Counted from the stretch's first letter, positions 1-6,730 are shown. The stretch: DNA of 8,031 nt from Planctomycetota bacterium (GCA_017885385.1 JAFNGF010000288.1:1-8031), one strand, 5' to 3'. A program made the numbers and translations. The notes: generated by a model from the sequence alone, not told the origin.

Positions 1-23
1 CCCAAATAAACTTGGGGGCTAAA
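1..23. repeat. Hairpin repeat ending in GGGGGCTAAA, copy 1 (left edge cut by window)
   Basis: CCCAA at 1-5 pairs with TTGGG at 12-16 around an A/T-rich loop, and GGGGGCTAAA follows. The same layout (C-run, loop containing TAAA, G-run, CTAAA) recurs at 6901-6923, and the right half recurs at 7082-7093. It sits just upstream of the sugar operon and may be the terminator or repeat tail of a gene outside the window. The sequence match is direct; the role is inferred. Confidence 0.45.
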
Positions 24-84
24 CGACGCAATTGCCGCCCCTGCCATCGTGCGGGCGACAACCGTAGGCGGGAATGAGAAATTT

Positions 85-92
85 GGAAAGGG
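85..92 (+). promoter_or_regulatory. Ribosome binding site deciding the start at 100
   Basis: GGAAAGGG lies 7 bases before the ATG at 100. The longer frame could begin at a GTG at 49, but that would put 17 extra residues in front of the twin-arginine signal, and nothing like a Shine-Dalgarno sequence precedes it. Confidence 0.6.
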
Positions 93-99
93 CCTTACA

Positions 100-1605
100 A
101 TGGACAATGGTTTTAATCGAAGGGATTTTATAAAGGCTGTGGGCATCGGGGCGGGAATGGGGGCATTAGCATTATCATCATCGTGTCAGGTCCAGTCTGC
201 TTTTAGAAAGCCGGCTGCCGGAATGAGCTTTCACCCCGGCAAGACGCTCAGGGTTCAGCCGGCCCTTGTCTATCAGTTCCATCAAAGAAGAGAAGCCACA
301 AGCTGGCGGCCCTGGGGCGGCCTGCACAATCAAAGTGATGTGGATAATGAGGCCAAAAGAATCGAGCAGGAACTCAAAAAGATGTCGGCGAAGTCAGACT
401 TCCCGATAACGGTTCAGCCCGTGGCGCTCGTGAATAATAACGATAAGGCCAAGGCTGTCGGAGAGAGCGACTGCGATGTGATTCTGGTCTATGCAAGCGG
501 CGGTTGGGGCGAGCTCGACACGTTAGCAGCTTCCGGCAAGCCCAACATTATGTTCCTGCGACACCAATCCGGGCCGGTGTCCCTCTGGTACGAGATCGCA
601 CATCCGCACTTTTTGCGCAGAGCGACCGATGAATACAAAAACCCGAATATGGATATCTGGGACATCGTGGTCGATGATTATGACGAGGTTCTCTGGCGGC
701 TGCGGGCACTGTACGGGCTGAAAAATGCTTTGGGCACGAGAATCATAGCTATCGGCGATGCCGGCGGCTGGGGCGAGGGCTACAAACTCGGCCCGGAGAC
801 CGCAAGAGCGATCTGGAAGCTGGATATACAGCCGGTCAGCTACCAGGAGCTTGAGCCGATGATAAAGAAGAACCTCGCTGACGAGAAAGTAGTCGAGCAA
901 GCCGGACGCGAGGCGGACGAATACTTAGGCCAAAAAGGCGTCTCGCTGCATACCGACAAGAAATTCCTGGTGAATGCCTTCGTGCTAACCAAGGTCTTCA
1001 GGGAGCTGATGACCAAAGCTGACGCCCCCGCTATTACGGTTAATGGCTGTATGGGAACGATTATTCCTATGGCCCAGACCACGGCGTGCATGCCGCTCAG
1101 TCTTATTAACGATAGCGGGCTGATGGCGTTTTGCGAATCCGATTTTGTGGTTATTCCTTCGGGCATTTTGCTCCGCCACATTTCGGGCAAGCCCGTGTTC
1201 CTGAACGACCCGACGCATCCGCACGATGGAATGATAACTATAGCCCACTGCACAGCACCCAGACGAATGAACGGCAAGGACCTTGAGCCGGTCAGGATTC
1301 ACACGCACTTTGAGTCTGACTACGGTGCTGCCCCGAAAGTGCAGATGCGCAAAGGCGAGATTGTCACAAATCTTGTGCCGGATTTCCACTGCAAGAAGTG
1401 GGTTGGCTGCCGCAGTAAAATCATCGACCATCCTTTCTATGACATCTGCCGTTCACAAATCGACATAACGATCGAGGGCGACTGGCAAAAACTCTTAGAA
1501 GATATGCGGGGATTTCACTGGATGAGCTGCTACGGCGATTACCTGCGTGAGACCGGTTACGCCCTTAAGAAACTCGGCGTTCAGTGGGAAAACATTAGCG
1601 CGTAG
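100..1605 (+). CDS. Tat-exported L-fucose/L-arabinose isomerase-like protein
   Basis: A 501-residue protein related to the FucI/AraA sugar isomerases, which interconvert aldoses and ketoses using a divalent metal. The N-terminus has a twin-arginine motif (NRRDFIK, residues 6-12), a Gly/Ala-rich hydrophobic stretch and LSSSC ending at Cys29. This implies Tat export, possibly as a lipoprotein, although the lipobox is imperfect. The C-terminal half carries the isomerase-like core: CESD with Glu346, NDP with Asp370, THPHDG (372-377), AHCTAP (382-387), HTHFESDYG (401-409) and FHWMSCYGDY near the end. Glu346 and Asp370 are 24 residues apart, the same spacing as metal ligands Glu337 and Asp361 of E. 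coli FucI; His473 could be the third ligand. It is shorter than FucI (about 590 residues). Cytosolic isomerases are the norm, so export is odd. The enzyme may have another substrate or act as a binding protein. It is followed 29 bases later by a secreted beta-helix protein. Family placement is fairly sure; the substrate is unknown. Confidence 0.8.
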   Translation: MDNGFNRRDFIKAVGIGAGMGALALSSSCQVQSAFRKPAAGMSFHPGKTLRVQPALVYQFHQRREATSWRPWGGLHNQSDVDNEAKRIEQELKKMSAKSDFPITVQPVALVNNNDKAKAVGESDCDVILVYASGGWGELDTLAASGKPNIMFLRHQSGPVSLWYEIAHPHFLRRATDEYKNPNMDIWDIVVDDYDEVLWRLRALYGLKNALGTRIIAIGDAGGWGEGYKLGPETARAIWKLDIQPVSYQELEPMIKKNLADEKVVEQAGREADEYLGQKGVSLHTDKKFLVNAFVLTKVFRELMTKADAPAITVNGCMGTIIPMAQTTACMPLSLINDSGLMAFCESDFVVIPSGILLRHISGKPVFLNDPTHPHDGMITIAHCTAPRRMNGKDLEPVRIHTHFESDYGAAPKVQMRKGEIVTNLVPDFHCKKWVGCRSKIIDHPFYDICRSQIDITIEGDWQKLLEDMRGFHWMSCYGDYLRETGYALKKLGVQWENISA

Positions 1606-1620
1606 GCAAACGTGTGGGTC

Positions 1621-1625
1621 AGGAG
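1621..1625 (+). promoter_or_regulatory. Ribosome binding site deciding the start at 1635
   Basis: AGGAG lies 9 bases before the ATG at 1635. A GTG at 1614 in the same frame would add seven residues but has no Shine-Dalgarno sequence, and it would put a polar stretch before the signal peptide. The ATG at 1630 is in another frame. Confidence 0.7.
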
Positions 1626-1634
1626 ACAAATGCA

Positions 1635-3764
1635 ATGAGAGAGCACAGGTTAAAAGTGAGTACGTTTTTTGCTTGGTTGCTGCTTCTGGCGTTCTCAGTT
1701 AGCTGCGCCCAAGGCGTCAGTTTTTACGTGTCCCCACAGGGCGATGACGGGTGGTCCGGTCGGCTGGCTCAGCCAAATGCCTCGCGGAGCGATGGCCCGT
1801 TGGCTTCCCTGGCCGGCGCGCGGGATGCCGTGCGGCTGCTGAAATCGAAAGGACCGGTTACTGAGCCGGTGCACGTCATCGTGGCCGATGGTGTCTACAG
1901 GTTGACCAAGCCGGTCGTATTTACTGCTGAAGATAGCGGAATAGAAAAGTGCCCGATTGTTTACGAAGCAGCCGCCGGGGCCAGGCCGATTTTTACCGCC
2001 GGGCGTGTAATTAGCGGTTTCAAAACCGGTGAAGAGGGCATCTGGCAAGCCCATATACCAGAGGTGGCAGCCGGCAAATGGTATTTCGAGCAACTGTTCG
2101 TAAATGGCCGCCGGGCAGTGCGCGCCCGCACGCCGAACAAGTTGTATCACTATATGGCAAAAACATCAGAAGTGCCCATCGAGGGCAGTCCCGAAAAGTT
2201 CCGCCGAACGACATACGTGCGTCCCGATGCGCTCGACCTGCTGCGAAACCTTGAGCCGCGACAGATCAGCGATGTCACGCTGGTAGTCTACCATAAGTGG
2301 TGCATAACCCGGCGTTTCATAACGGCCATCGACACTGCGGCAAATGCCATTGTGACAATAGGAGAGAAGCTCAAGGACTACTCTGATTGGCCGCCAAATA
2401 CGCCTTTTCACCTGGAGAATTTCAAGGCGGCGCTGGATGCACCGGGCGAATGGTTCCTTGCCCACGATGGGACGCTCTACTATAAGCCGTTGCCGGGCGA
2501 AGATATGACTAAAGCCCACGTTGTCGCACCGCTAGTTGAAAAATTTGTTATCTTGCAGGGTAAGCCCGAGGCCGAAAAATTTGTTGAGCACATCCAACTG
2601 AAAGGACTGGCGTTTCAGCACAGCCAATCTCTGCTGCCGCCTGGCGGATATGCGCCGTATCAAGCCGCTTTTGCGACCGAGGCAGCAATTATGGCTGACG
2701 GTGCGCGCAATATCGTGATAGAGGACTGCGAGGTCGGCCATACGGGCGAGTACGGCGTGTGGTTCCGCCGCGGGTGCCGGGACTGTCGTCTTCAGCACTG
2801 CTACCTGCACGACCTCGGTGCGGGCGGCGTGCGAGTCGGCGAAGGAGCGATTCGCCCTGACGAGCCTTCCCGTACCAGCCATATAACGCTCGACAACAAC
2901 ATCATCCAGACCGGCGGACGAATTCACGCCGAGGCGGTAGGCGTCTGGATCGGGCAAAGCGGCGACAATACCATCACGCATAACGACATCGGCGACTTTT
3001 TCTATACGGGAATCTCGGTCGGCTGGCGCTGGGGCTACGCCGAAAGCCTATCTAAACGCAACACCATCAGCTTCAACCACGTGCACCATATCGGGCAGGC
3101 GGTGCTCAGTGACATGGGCGGAATTTATACGCTGGGACCATCGGAAGGGACTGTCATCAGTAACAACATCTTCCACGATGTCTACGCTTATACTTATGGC
3201 GGCTGGGGCCTCTATACCGATGAGGGCAGCACCGGCATAGTTTTGGAGAACAACCTGGTCTACAATACTAAGACCGGCGGATTCCACCAGCACTACGGCA
3301 AAGAAAACATCGTCCGCAACAATATCCTGGCCTTTAGTAAACTGTACCAAGTCCAGGCTACGCGCGTGGAAGAGCATCTGTCGTTTACCTTTGAGAAGAA
3401 CATCGTCTATTATGACAGCGGCGTTCTCTTATCCGGGCCCTGGACGAAGGTCAGGCTTAATATGGACAACAACTGTTACTGGGACGCAAGCGGCAAAGAA
3501 GTCACTTTTGCCGGGGCGAGCCTTAAAGATTGGCAGGAAAAAACCGGGCACGACAAGAACTCTATCATAGGTGACCCGCTGTTCGTCGACGCCAAGAATT
3601 TCGATTTTCGTTTGAAGCCTGACTCCCCTGCTCTCAAGCTCGGCTTTGTGCCCTTCGACTACACTAAAGCCGGCGTTTACAGAGATCCCGCCTGGATAGA
3701 AAAGGCCAAGAGCCTTCAAGTGCCGTCTCTGGAGATACCGCCTGAGCCGTCTGCCATTCAATAA
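1635..3764 (+). CDS. Secreted right-handed parallel beta-helix protein, probable GH141-like glycoside hydrolase
   Basis: A 709-residue protein. Residues 1-27 form a signal peptide with a basic N-region, a hydrophobic core at about 11-22 and SCAQG at the cleavage region; lipid attachment at Cys24 is possible but the box is weak. The mature start FYVSPQGDDGWSG, then a block reading like GARDAVR and DGVYRLTKPVVFTAEDSG, is typical of secreted carbohydrate-active beta-helix proteins. Asn-rich coils (such as ITLDNNII and IVLENNLVYN) run through residues 350-600 as in the Beta_helix fold. Conserved-looking acidic sites are Asp493 (SDMGGIY) and Asp529/Glu530 (YTDEG), followed by GGFHQHYG at 549-556; these are candidates for the active site. 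GH141 includes alpha-L-fucosidase and xylanase activities, and the adjacent fucose isomerase-like gene makes a fucosidase attractive. A polysaccharide lyase or a non-catalytic beta-helix is the alternative. Fold and secretion are confident; the exact family is not. Confidence 0.8.
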   Translation: MREHRLKVSTFFAWLLLLAFSVSCAQGVSFYVSPQGDDGWSGRLAQPNASRSDGPLASLAGARDAVRLLKSKGPVTEPVHVIVADGVYRLTKPVVFTAEDSGIEKCPIVYEAAAGARPIFTAGRVISGFKTGEEGIWQAHIPEVAAGKWYFEQLFVNGRRAVRARTPNKLYHYMAKTSEVPIEGSPEKFRRTTYVRPDALDLLRNLEPRQISDVTLVVYHKWCITRRFITAIDTAANAIVTIGEKLKDYSDWPPNTPFHLENFKAALDAPGEWFLAHDGTLYYKPLPGEDMTKAHVVAPLVEKFVILQGKPEAEKFVEHIQLKGLAFQHSQSLLPPGGYAPYQAAFATEAAIMADGARNIVIEDCEVGHTGEYGVWFRRGCRDCRLQHCYLHDLGAGGVRVGEGAIRPDEPSRTSHITLDNNIIQTGGRIHAEAVGVWIGQSGDNTITHNDIGDFFYTGISVGWRWGYAESLSKRNTISFNHVHHIGQAVLSDMGGIYTLGPSEGTVISNNIFHDVYAYTYGGWGLYTDEGSTGIVLENNLVYNTKTGGFHQHYGKENIVRNNILAFSKLYQVQATRVEEHLSFTFEKNIVYYDSGVLLSGPWTKVRLNMDNNCYWDASGKEVTFAGASLKDWQEKTGHDKNSIIGDPLFVDAKNFDFRLKPDSPALKLGFVPFDYTKAGVYRDPAWIEKAKSLQVPSLEIPPEPSAIQ

Positions 3765-3781
3765 AGGAGAGCTTTGAGAAG

Positions 3782-3847
3782 GTGACCTGGATCGGCTTTA
3801 CCAGTAACGGCAAACGTCTGGAGGAAATTGCCCGGATTATAGGCTAA
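3782..3847 (+). pseudogene. Possible 21-codon ORF or gene remnant after the sugar operon
   Basis: GTG at 3782 opens a 21-codon frame ending in TAA at 3845-3847. It is preceded by AAAGGAGA (3763-3770), which overlaps the stop of the beta-helix gene, with 11 bases of spacing. The peptide begins VTWIGFTSNGKRLEE and continues to IARIIG. The frame is also open upstream through SFEK, so it could be the tail of a lost third operon gene. I do not recognise a family. The strong Shine-Dalgarno-like sequence is the only positive evidence. Confidence 0.25.
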
Positions 3848-3852
3848 AGCAA

Positions 3853-3869
3853 ATCCGCCAGAGGCGGAT
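3853..3869. repeat. Perfect 7-bp palindrome ATCCGCC-AGA-GGCGGAT between convergent operons
   Basis: ATCCGCC (3853-3859) and GGCGGAT (3863-3869) pair around a 3-base loop. On the minus strand it is followed by TTTGCTTT, so it could help terminate the three-gene cassette; on the plus strand no T-run follows. A related 15-mer, TCCGGCTCAGGCGGA at 6923-6937, matches at 12 of 15 positions, which fits a small dispersed palindrome family. Confidence 0.5.
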
Positions 3870-3944
3870 AAAACGCCGTAATAATCGCAAAATAAATCGC
3901 GGCGGAGAAAAAATAGATGGCTGTCCTCATTATTCCCCCAAGTA

Positions 3945-4319
3945 TCAAAATGGAGGTTTGGGTTCTATAACCCATTCAGAGGAATTGGCAATTATCTTGG
4001 CATGCCCTTGTTTGATTTTGCCCTTGATTAATGCATGTGCGTCGTTATCTTTCATTGGATCTTCGATGACCAGATATCCGAGTTTTATTGGTACTTCGGC
4101 AAGAAAACCTGATAATGCTGCAAAGTTTCTGACAGATTTTTCAGGAGTTGTTTTGGATGCGATGTCAACCGAAAGATCCGTGCTCTTAAAAGCGCCGGAT
4201 GAGGGACGGTATATACCATCAGGATTTCTCTTGATTTGAAATTTACTGATTCCTCGCCACAGAGACTCACTTTCATCAACAAATTGTTCTTTGTGGTGAG
4301 TAGGGATTATTACACTCAT
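3945..4319 (-). CDS. Uncharacterised protein, third gene of the AT-rich cassette
   Basis: A 124-residue soluble protein without signal peptide or membrane segment. It has the pattern of a conserved family of unknown function that I recall only by its motifs: LWRGI (residues 20-24), RPSSGAFK (38-45) and LSVDIAS close after it, then IEDPMKDNDAHALIKGK and a closing EWVIEP. The clustered Arg, Asp and His residues (RPSS, SVD, AHA) suggest a binding or catalytic site, but no activity is known to me. It starts 29 bases after the stop of the preceding gene and has only a weak Shine-Dalgarno sequence (ACAGG, very close to the ATG), so it may depend on translation of the gene before it. It ends 180 bases from the convergent beta-helix gene. 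Base composition is visibly AT-richer than the sugar operon. Real gene: confident. Function: unknown. Confidence 0.7.
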   Translation of the reverse strand: MSVIIPTHHKEQFVDESESLWRGISKFQIKRNPDGIYRPSSGAFKSTDLSVDIASKTTPEKSVRNFAALSGFLAEVPIKLGYLVIEDPMKDNDAHALIKGKIKQGHAKIIANSSEWVIEPKPPF

Positions 4320-4348
4320 AACCTGTAGAGTCTAAAGCAACATTAGGG

Positions 4349-4903
4349 CTAGCCCGTCTTAAACCATTTGATTAGCAGGCGTGCTGAATCATAGTCTTGC
4401 ACAGAGAATTGTCCTTCGTCAACAGGCTCATCACCAATTATCTTGAGATAACCGAAAACATTCGGTTGGACAAATTCTATCTCTAATTCACGGGTCTTAT
4501 TTTGCCACTCAAATTGTATCCCACCCCCCGAGACCGGCGCTACAAAAGGTGGTTGAATATCTTCAACTTCGAGGCTTCTTAAGAAGTTTTCGGCATTCTT
4601 GTACAATACTTCGGGAATAGATGGACTTCCATAAGAGTCCCAGTTTTCAGGTAAGGCCATGATTCTATCTAAGTCGTATTTGGCCTTAACCAACCACTTT
4701 GGCTCAATGCTAACCACTAGCTGATCTGACTCATAAGTAGGGTCTGTTTTGGATTGTGGCCAAGGGTGCCCATAGGAAATCGCCTGTTCTCTCCAAGCTT
4801 CAATTATTTCTTTGAGAGAGTCTAAAAGAGCGCTGCCCGAAAGAGTTCCTATAGCTGGGGTGCGACAGTATTTGTCTGACAATGTCATTGTCTGATCATA
4901 CAT
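4349..4903 (-). CDS. Uncharacterised protein, second gene of the AT-rich cassette
   Basis: A 184-residue soluble protein of unknown function. The visible blocks are an N-terminal helix-like stretch with EIIEAWREQA, then LPENWDSYG (residues 84-92), then GGGIQFEW (126-133) and RELEIEF (138-144), which look like paired beta strands of a small alpha/beta domain. I recall LPENWDSYG followed by P-x-x-GGIQ-x-EW as a recurring pattern in sporadically distributed hypothetical proteins, but I cannot name the family. The chosen ATG at 4903 overlaps the stop of the preceding gene in ATGTATGA, an 8-base overlap typical of translational coupling, with GAGG six bases upstream. An ATG at 4915 in the same frame would add four residues. 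Tight overlap indicates that it works with the TIGR04255 protein encoded before it. Confidence 0.7.
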   Translation of the reverse strand: MYDQTMTLSDKYCRTPAIGTLSGSALLDSLKEIIEAWREQAISYGHPWPQSKTDPTYESDQLVVSIEPKWLVKAKYDLDRIMALPENWDSYGSPSIPEVLYKNAENFLRSLEVEDIQPPFVAPVSGGGIQFEWQNKTRELEIEFVQPNVFGYLKIIGDEPVDEGQFSVQDYDSARLLIKWFKTG

Positions 4904-5726
4904 AGTTTGCCTCATCCTTACGTTTCCACATTTTGTGAGCTTCAGAGCTTGTAAAGTCGGTGAAGCCCCTAACGATCCACTCGTGACCTAGGTCAAGGGA
5001 GTCCAATATGCTTTCGGTATCTGAGGATTCCAACTTTCCTCTGGCGGTGAGGGTTAATCGGAGAAGTGGGGAGCCTTCAGGCATCTTGATAGCAGGTTGT
5101 AGGGATATATGGAGGCGACCGAGTTTTTCTGGGAAGGCGTATGTAACATTAAAGGTGATATTTTCGGGAATAGGGAGATATCCCTCAGATGATTTTCCTG
5201 ACCAGCAAGGGAAAAGATTAGGGATGTCGTTCATAGAGATCCAACCACTGTTTTGATGGATATAGTTCACATAGGTAAGTTCCCATTGATTGGTTTTTAC
5301 TTGGCCTAGTTTTTCATCTTCCGCGAATTTGGAGAAATCGTTCCATAACTTTTTGAAGTCTTCGCGAATTGCTTCATATCGAGGATATTCTTCTTGGCCG
5401 GTAACTTTTTTCCAATTGTGAAGAAAGCGATCTGGTTGGATTTGGACTAGACGGTTCTGAGAGTCATCCAGAAACCAACATCTAGGTAGCGGAGGAATTG
5501 ATGACAGTTTTGCCTCAACCTTGGGCTTCTCGTCACCGAAAAGTTCCAACACGGTGCTTAGTGGCGGTTGGATATTAACCTTTGGATAACTATCCCTTAC
5601 TCTTTGCCAATAAAGCCCAGGATGAACAGCGGTAAATGCTTCTGTGGTGTTGAATTGAACGCCAATTACAACTTCGGCAACAGGTGGATTGGCATATTCT
5701 GGGAAATTACTAGTTTTTTGTGTCAT
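4896..5726 (-). CDS. TIGR04255 family protein, first gene of the AT-rich cassette
   Basis: A 276-residue soluble protein matching the sporadically distributed TIGR04255 family, whose molecular function is not established. The hallmark N-terminal block is YANPPVAEVVIGVQF (residues 11-25), followed by LYWQRVRDSYPKV. The middle carries PDRFLHNWKK and the YVNYI region, and the C-terminus carries LDLGHEWIVRGFTDF (about 244-258) with a final HKMW. Length is normal for the family, so the gene looks intact. The ATG at 5726 is the first in frame, but no clear Shine-Dalgarno sequence precedes it; the leader reads TTACTCTCTAATC. It is the promoter-proximal gene of three, and its end overlaps the next start. 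AT-rich composition and the patchy distribution of the family suggest horizontal transfer. A defence or toxin-antitoxin role is possible but not shown by the sequence. Confidence 0.8.
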   Translation of the reverse strand: MTQKTSNFPEYANPPVAEVVIGVQFNTTEAFTAVHPGLYWQRVRDSYPKVNIQPPLSTVLELFGDEKPKVEAKLSSIPPLPRCWFLDDSQNRLVQIQPDRFLHNWKKVTGQEEYPRYEAIREDFKKLWNDFSKFAEDEKLGQVKTNQWELTYVNYIHQNSGWISMNDIPNLFPCWSGKSSEGYLPIPENITFNVTYAFPEKLGRLHISLQPAIKMPEGSPLLRLTLTARGKLESSDTESILDSLDLGHEWIVRGFTDFTSSEAHKMWKRKDEANYV

Positions 5727-5829
5727 GATTAGAGAGTAACTTGTAAATTTGTGTTGGTCAAATCTCTTTTAGCTAGTGAATTAATTAGGAATCTACCAAA
5801 AATACGAAAAACATTGCTTTTGGTTTTTA

Positions 5830-5859
5830 TTAATATCACAAAATCAGCACTTTTGTCAA
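5830..5859 (-). promoter_or_regulatory. Sigma70-like promoter for the three-gene cassette
   Basis: On the minus strand, TTGACA (5854-5859) and TATTAA (5830-5835) are separated by 18 bases. A/T tracts (5860-5880) lie directly upstream, where an UP element would be. Transcription would start near 5823, leaving a leader of roughly 95 bases before the ATG at 5726. The -35 box is perfect; spacing and -10 box are slightly off consensus. Confidence 0.5.
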
Positions 5860-5958
5860 TTTTTTTAATTTTTTATTTTCTTAAGTGGTAAGCAATAAGT
5901 GTTTATTTTAGTTTCACCTGCGAGTATTTCATAAACACGGACTGGAATAGACACGGTC

Positions 5959-5987
5959 CCCGCCCGTTCGACTGCGCTCAGGGCGGG
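5959..5987. repeat. REP-like hairpin with 7-bp GC stem
   Basis: CCCGCCC (5959-5965) pairs perfectly with GGGCGGG (5981-5987) around a 15-base loop reading TTCGACTGCGCTCA. The C-run, TTCGA, CTCAGGG pattern recurs in looser form at 7050-7073, and the left half recurs at 6403-6414. It is not followed by a T-run on either strand, so a dispersed repeat is more likely than a terminator. Confidence 0.5.
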
Positions 5988-6062
5988 CTAAGGAAGCGTA
6001 TCTCGTATTGCGTCCCACCAAGACATCGCCCCAGTTGCTGACTTCCGCTGCTGTGGTCTACA

Positions 6063-6090
6063 ATTATACTTGTTTTGGCAAAAACGGCAA
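6063..6090 (-). promoter_or_regulatory. Possible promoter without an obvious gene
   Basis: On the minus strand, TTGCCG (6085-6090), a 16-base spacer and a perfect TATAAT (6063-6068). No gene follows for more than 300 bases; the next on this strand is the cassette. It may be a second, distal cassette promoter, the promoter of a lost gene, or chance. Confidence 0.25.
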
Positions 6091-6181
6091 GGCTAAACTT
6101 GCGGCTAAGCTGCATTTCTTACCAACCATAGAGATCGCAGGTTACGTATTTAATTTATTGGTTGCGCTGCTTGTGTTAGGT

Positions 6182-6299
6182 TATCAGGATAGCAGGTCAC
6201 CAGGTAGTGGGTATCAGGCTATCAGAGTATCAGGCTAACTTTCTCTTTTCCTGATGGGCTGATTCCTGATATTCTACATCCTGGTCTCCGGATGACCTG
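6182..6299. repeat. TATCAGG direct repeats with inverted counterparts
   Basis: TATCAGG occurs at 6182-6188, 6212-6218 and 6228-6234, with ATCAGAG between the last two. The complement CCTGATA lies at 6265-6271 and CCTGATG at 6250-6256. CAGGTCA at 6193-6199 is mirrored by TGACCTG at 6293-6299. The segment is thus a roughly symmetrical, imperfect inverted repeat of short units. No transposase lies beside it. Confidence 0.5.
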
Positions 6300-6402
6300 G
6301 TTTCCTTAACGAGCCTCGCAACTGCGGCCTCGGCGTTCTCTGTGGTTAAAAAGGATTCTTCGCGGAGTTTACCGCTTCAACTATGTTCAGGACAGGCAAG
6401 GA

Positions 6403-6414
6403 CAGGCCCTTCGA
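6403..6414. repeat. CAGGCCCTTCGA repeat, copy 1
   Basis: This 12-mer recurs exactly at 7050-7061. Both copies sit in GGACAGGC- or GGCAGGC-rich surroundings in the non-coding spacer. Confidence 0.45.
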
Positions 6415-6490
6415 CCCATTGGACTTCGCTGCCCGCTTCGCTCCAGAAAAACGGAGCTACGCAGGCCAAGCAGGACAGGCGACCCTCAGT

Positions 6491-6652
6491 TTATGTATGA
6501 GGATGAGGTGAAATCTTAGGTTTTTTGTCCTGAGGCATGTTATCCAGATGTATATGACAGTAAGCCTCATGGTTATAGATACTCAAGATATGCGTGCAGT
6601 CCGGAAACGTGCATTTCCTGCCCTCAGCCGAAGTTTTTAGTATTTTTCCCAT
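6491..6652 (-). CDS. Small zinc-finger-like protein, 53 residues
   Basis: An intact small gene. ATG at 6652 is preceded by AGGAG with about 5 bases of spacing, and the frame ends in TAA (6491-6493). The peptide starts MGKILKTSAEGRKC. Its core has Cys14-x4-Cys19, then LSIYNHEAYC ending at Cys32, and His33/His35, giving a C-x4-C-x12-C-x2-H pattern suited to binding one zinc ion. The tail after residue 39 is Lys/Pro/His-rich and probably disordered. There is no signal peptide, so it should be cytoplasmic. I recall similar tiny CCCH proteins with an LS-x-YN core in environmental genomes, without known function; a nucleic-acid-binding or regulatory role is a guess. It has its own sigma70-like promoter at 6731-6758 and lies between the helicase gene and the cassette, pointing the same way as both. 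Confidence 0.75.
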   Translation of the reverse strand: MGKILKTSAEGRKCTFPDCTHILSIYNHEAYCHIHLDNMPQDKKPKISPHPHT

Positions 6653-6730
6653 CGTTACTCCTAAAAGCTGTAAAGGTTAGGTGCATTCCTTTGCGGCCTA
6701 AAGATTTTCTGAATCTTCTATATTGTATTA

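Larger units (their letters stand above)
5727..6490. other. Non-coding spacer between the cassette and the 53-residue gene
   Basis: About 760 bases without a convincing gene. From 5727 to about 5930 it is extremely AT-rich and contains the cassette promoter. From about 5940 to 6490 it is a patchwork of short palindromes and direct repeats: the CCCGCCC/GGGCGGG hairpin, TATCAGG units, and pieces resembling CAGGCCCTTCGA. A 76-codon frame opening with TTG at 6008 has no Shine-Dalgarno sequence and runs into the TATCAGG repeats, so I do not call it. Confidence 0.6.

Noticed and set aside
840..1431. Minus-strand frames inside the isomerase-like gene
   Set aside because: Antisense to a gene with clear family motifs; no Shine-Dalgarno sequence or family of their own.
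3958..4239. A 93-codon plus-strand frame antisense to the third cassette gene
   Set aside because: The minus-strand product shows conserved-looking motifs (LWRGI, RPSS, DAHA); the plus-strand one shows none.
4346..4355. Perfect palindrome GGGCTAGCCC at the end of the second cassette gene
   Set aside because: Only 10 bases with no loop or T-run, and it includes the TAG stop codon; compatible with chance.
6182..6234. CRISPR-like array of TATCAGG units
   Set aside because: Units are only 7 bases, spacing is irregular and no cas gene is near.
6008..6238. A 76-codon plus-strand frame starting with TTG
   Set aside because: No Shine-Dalgarno sequence, no recognisable family, and its 3' end is made of TATCAGG repeats.
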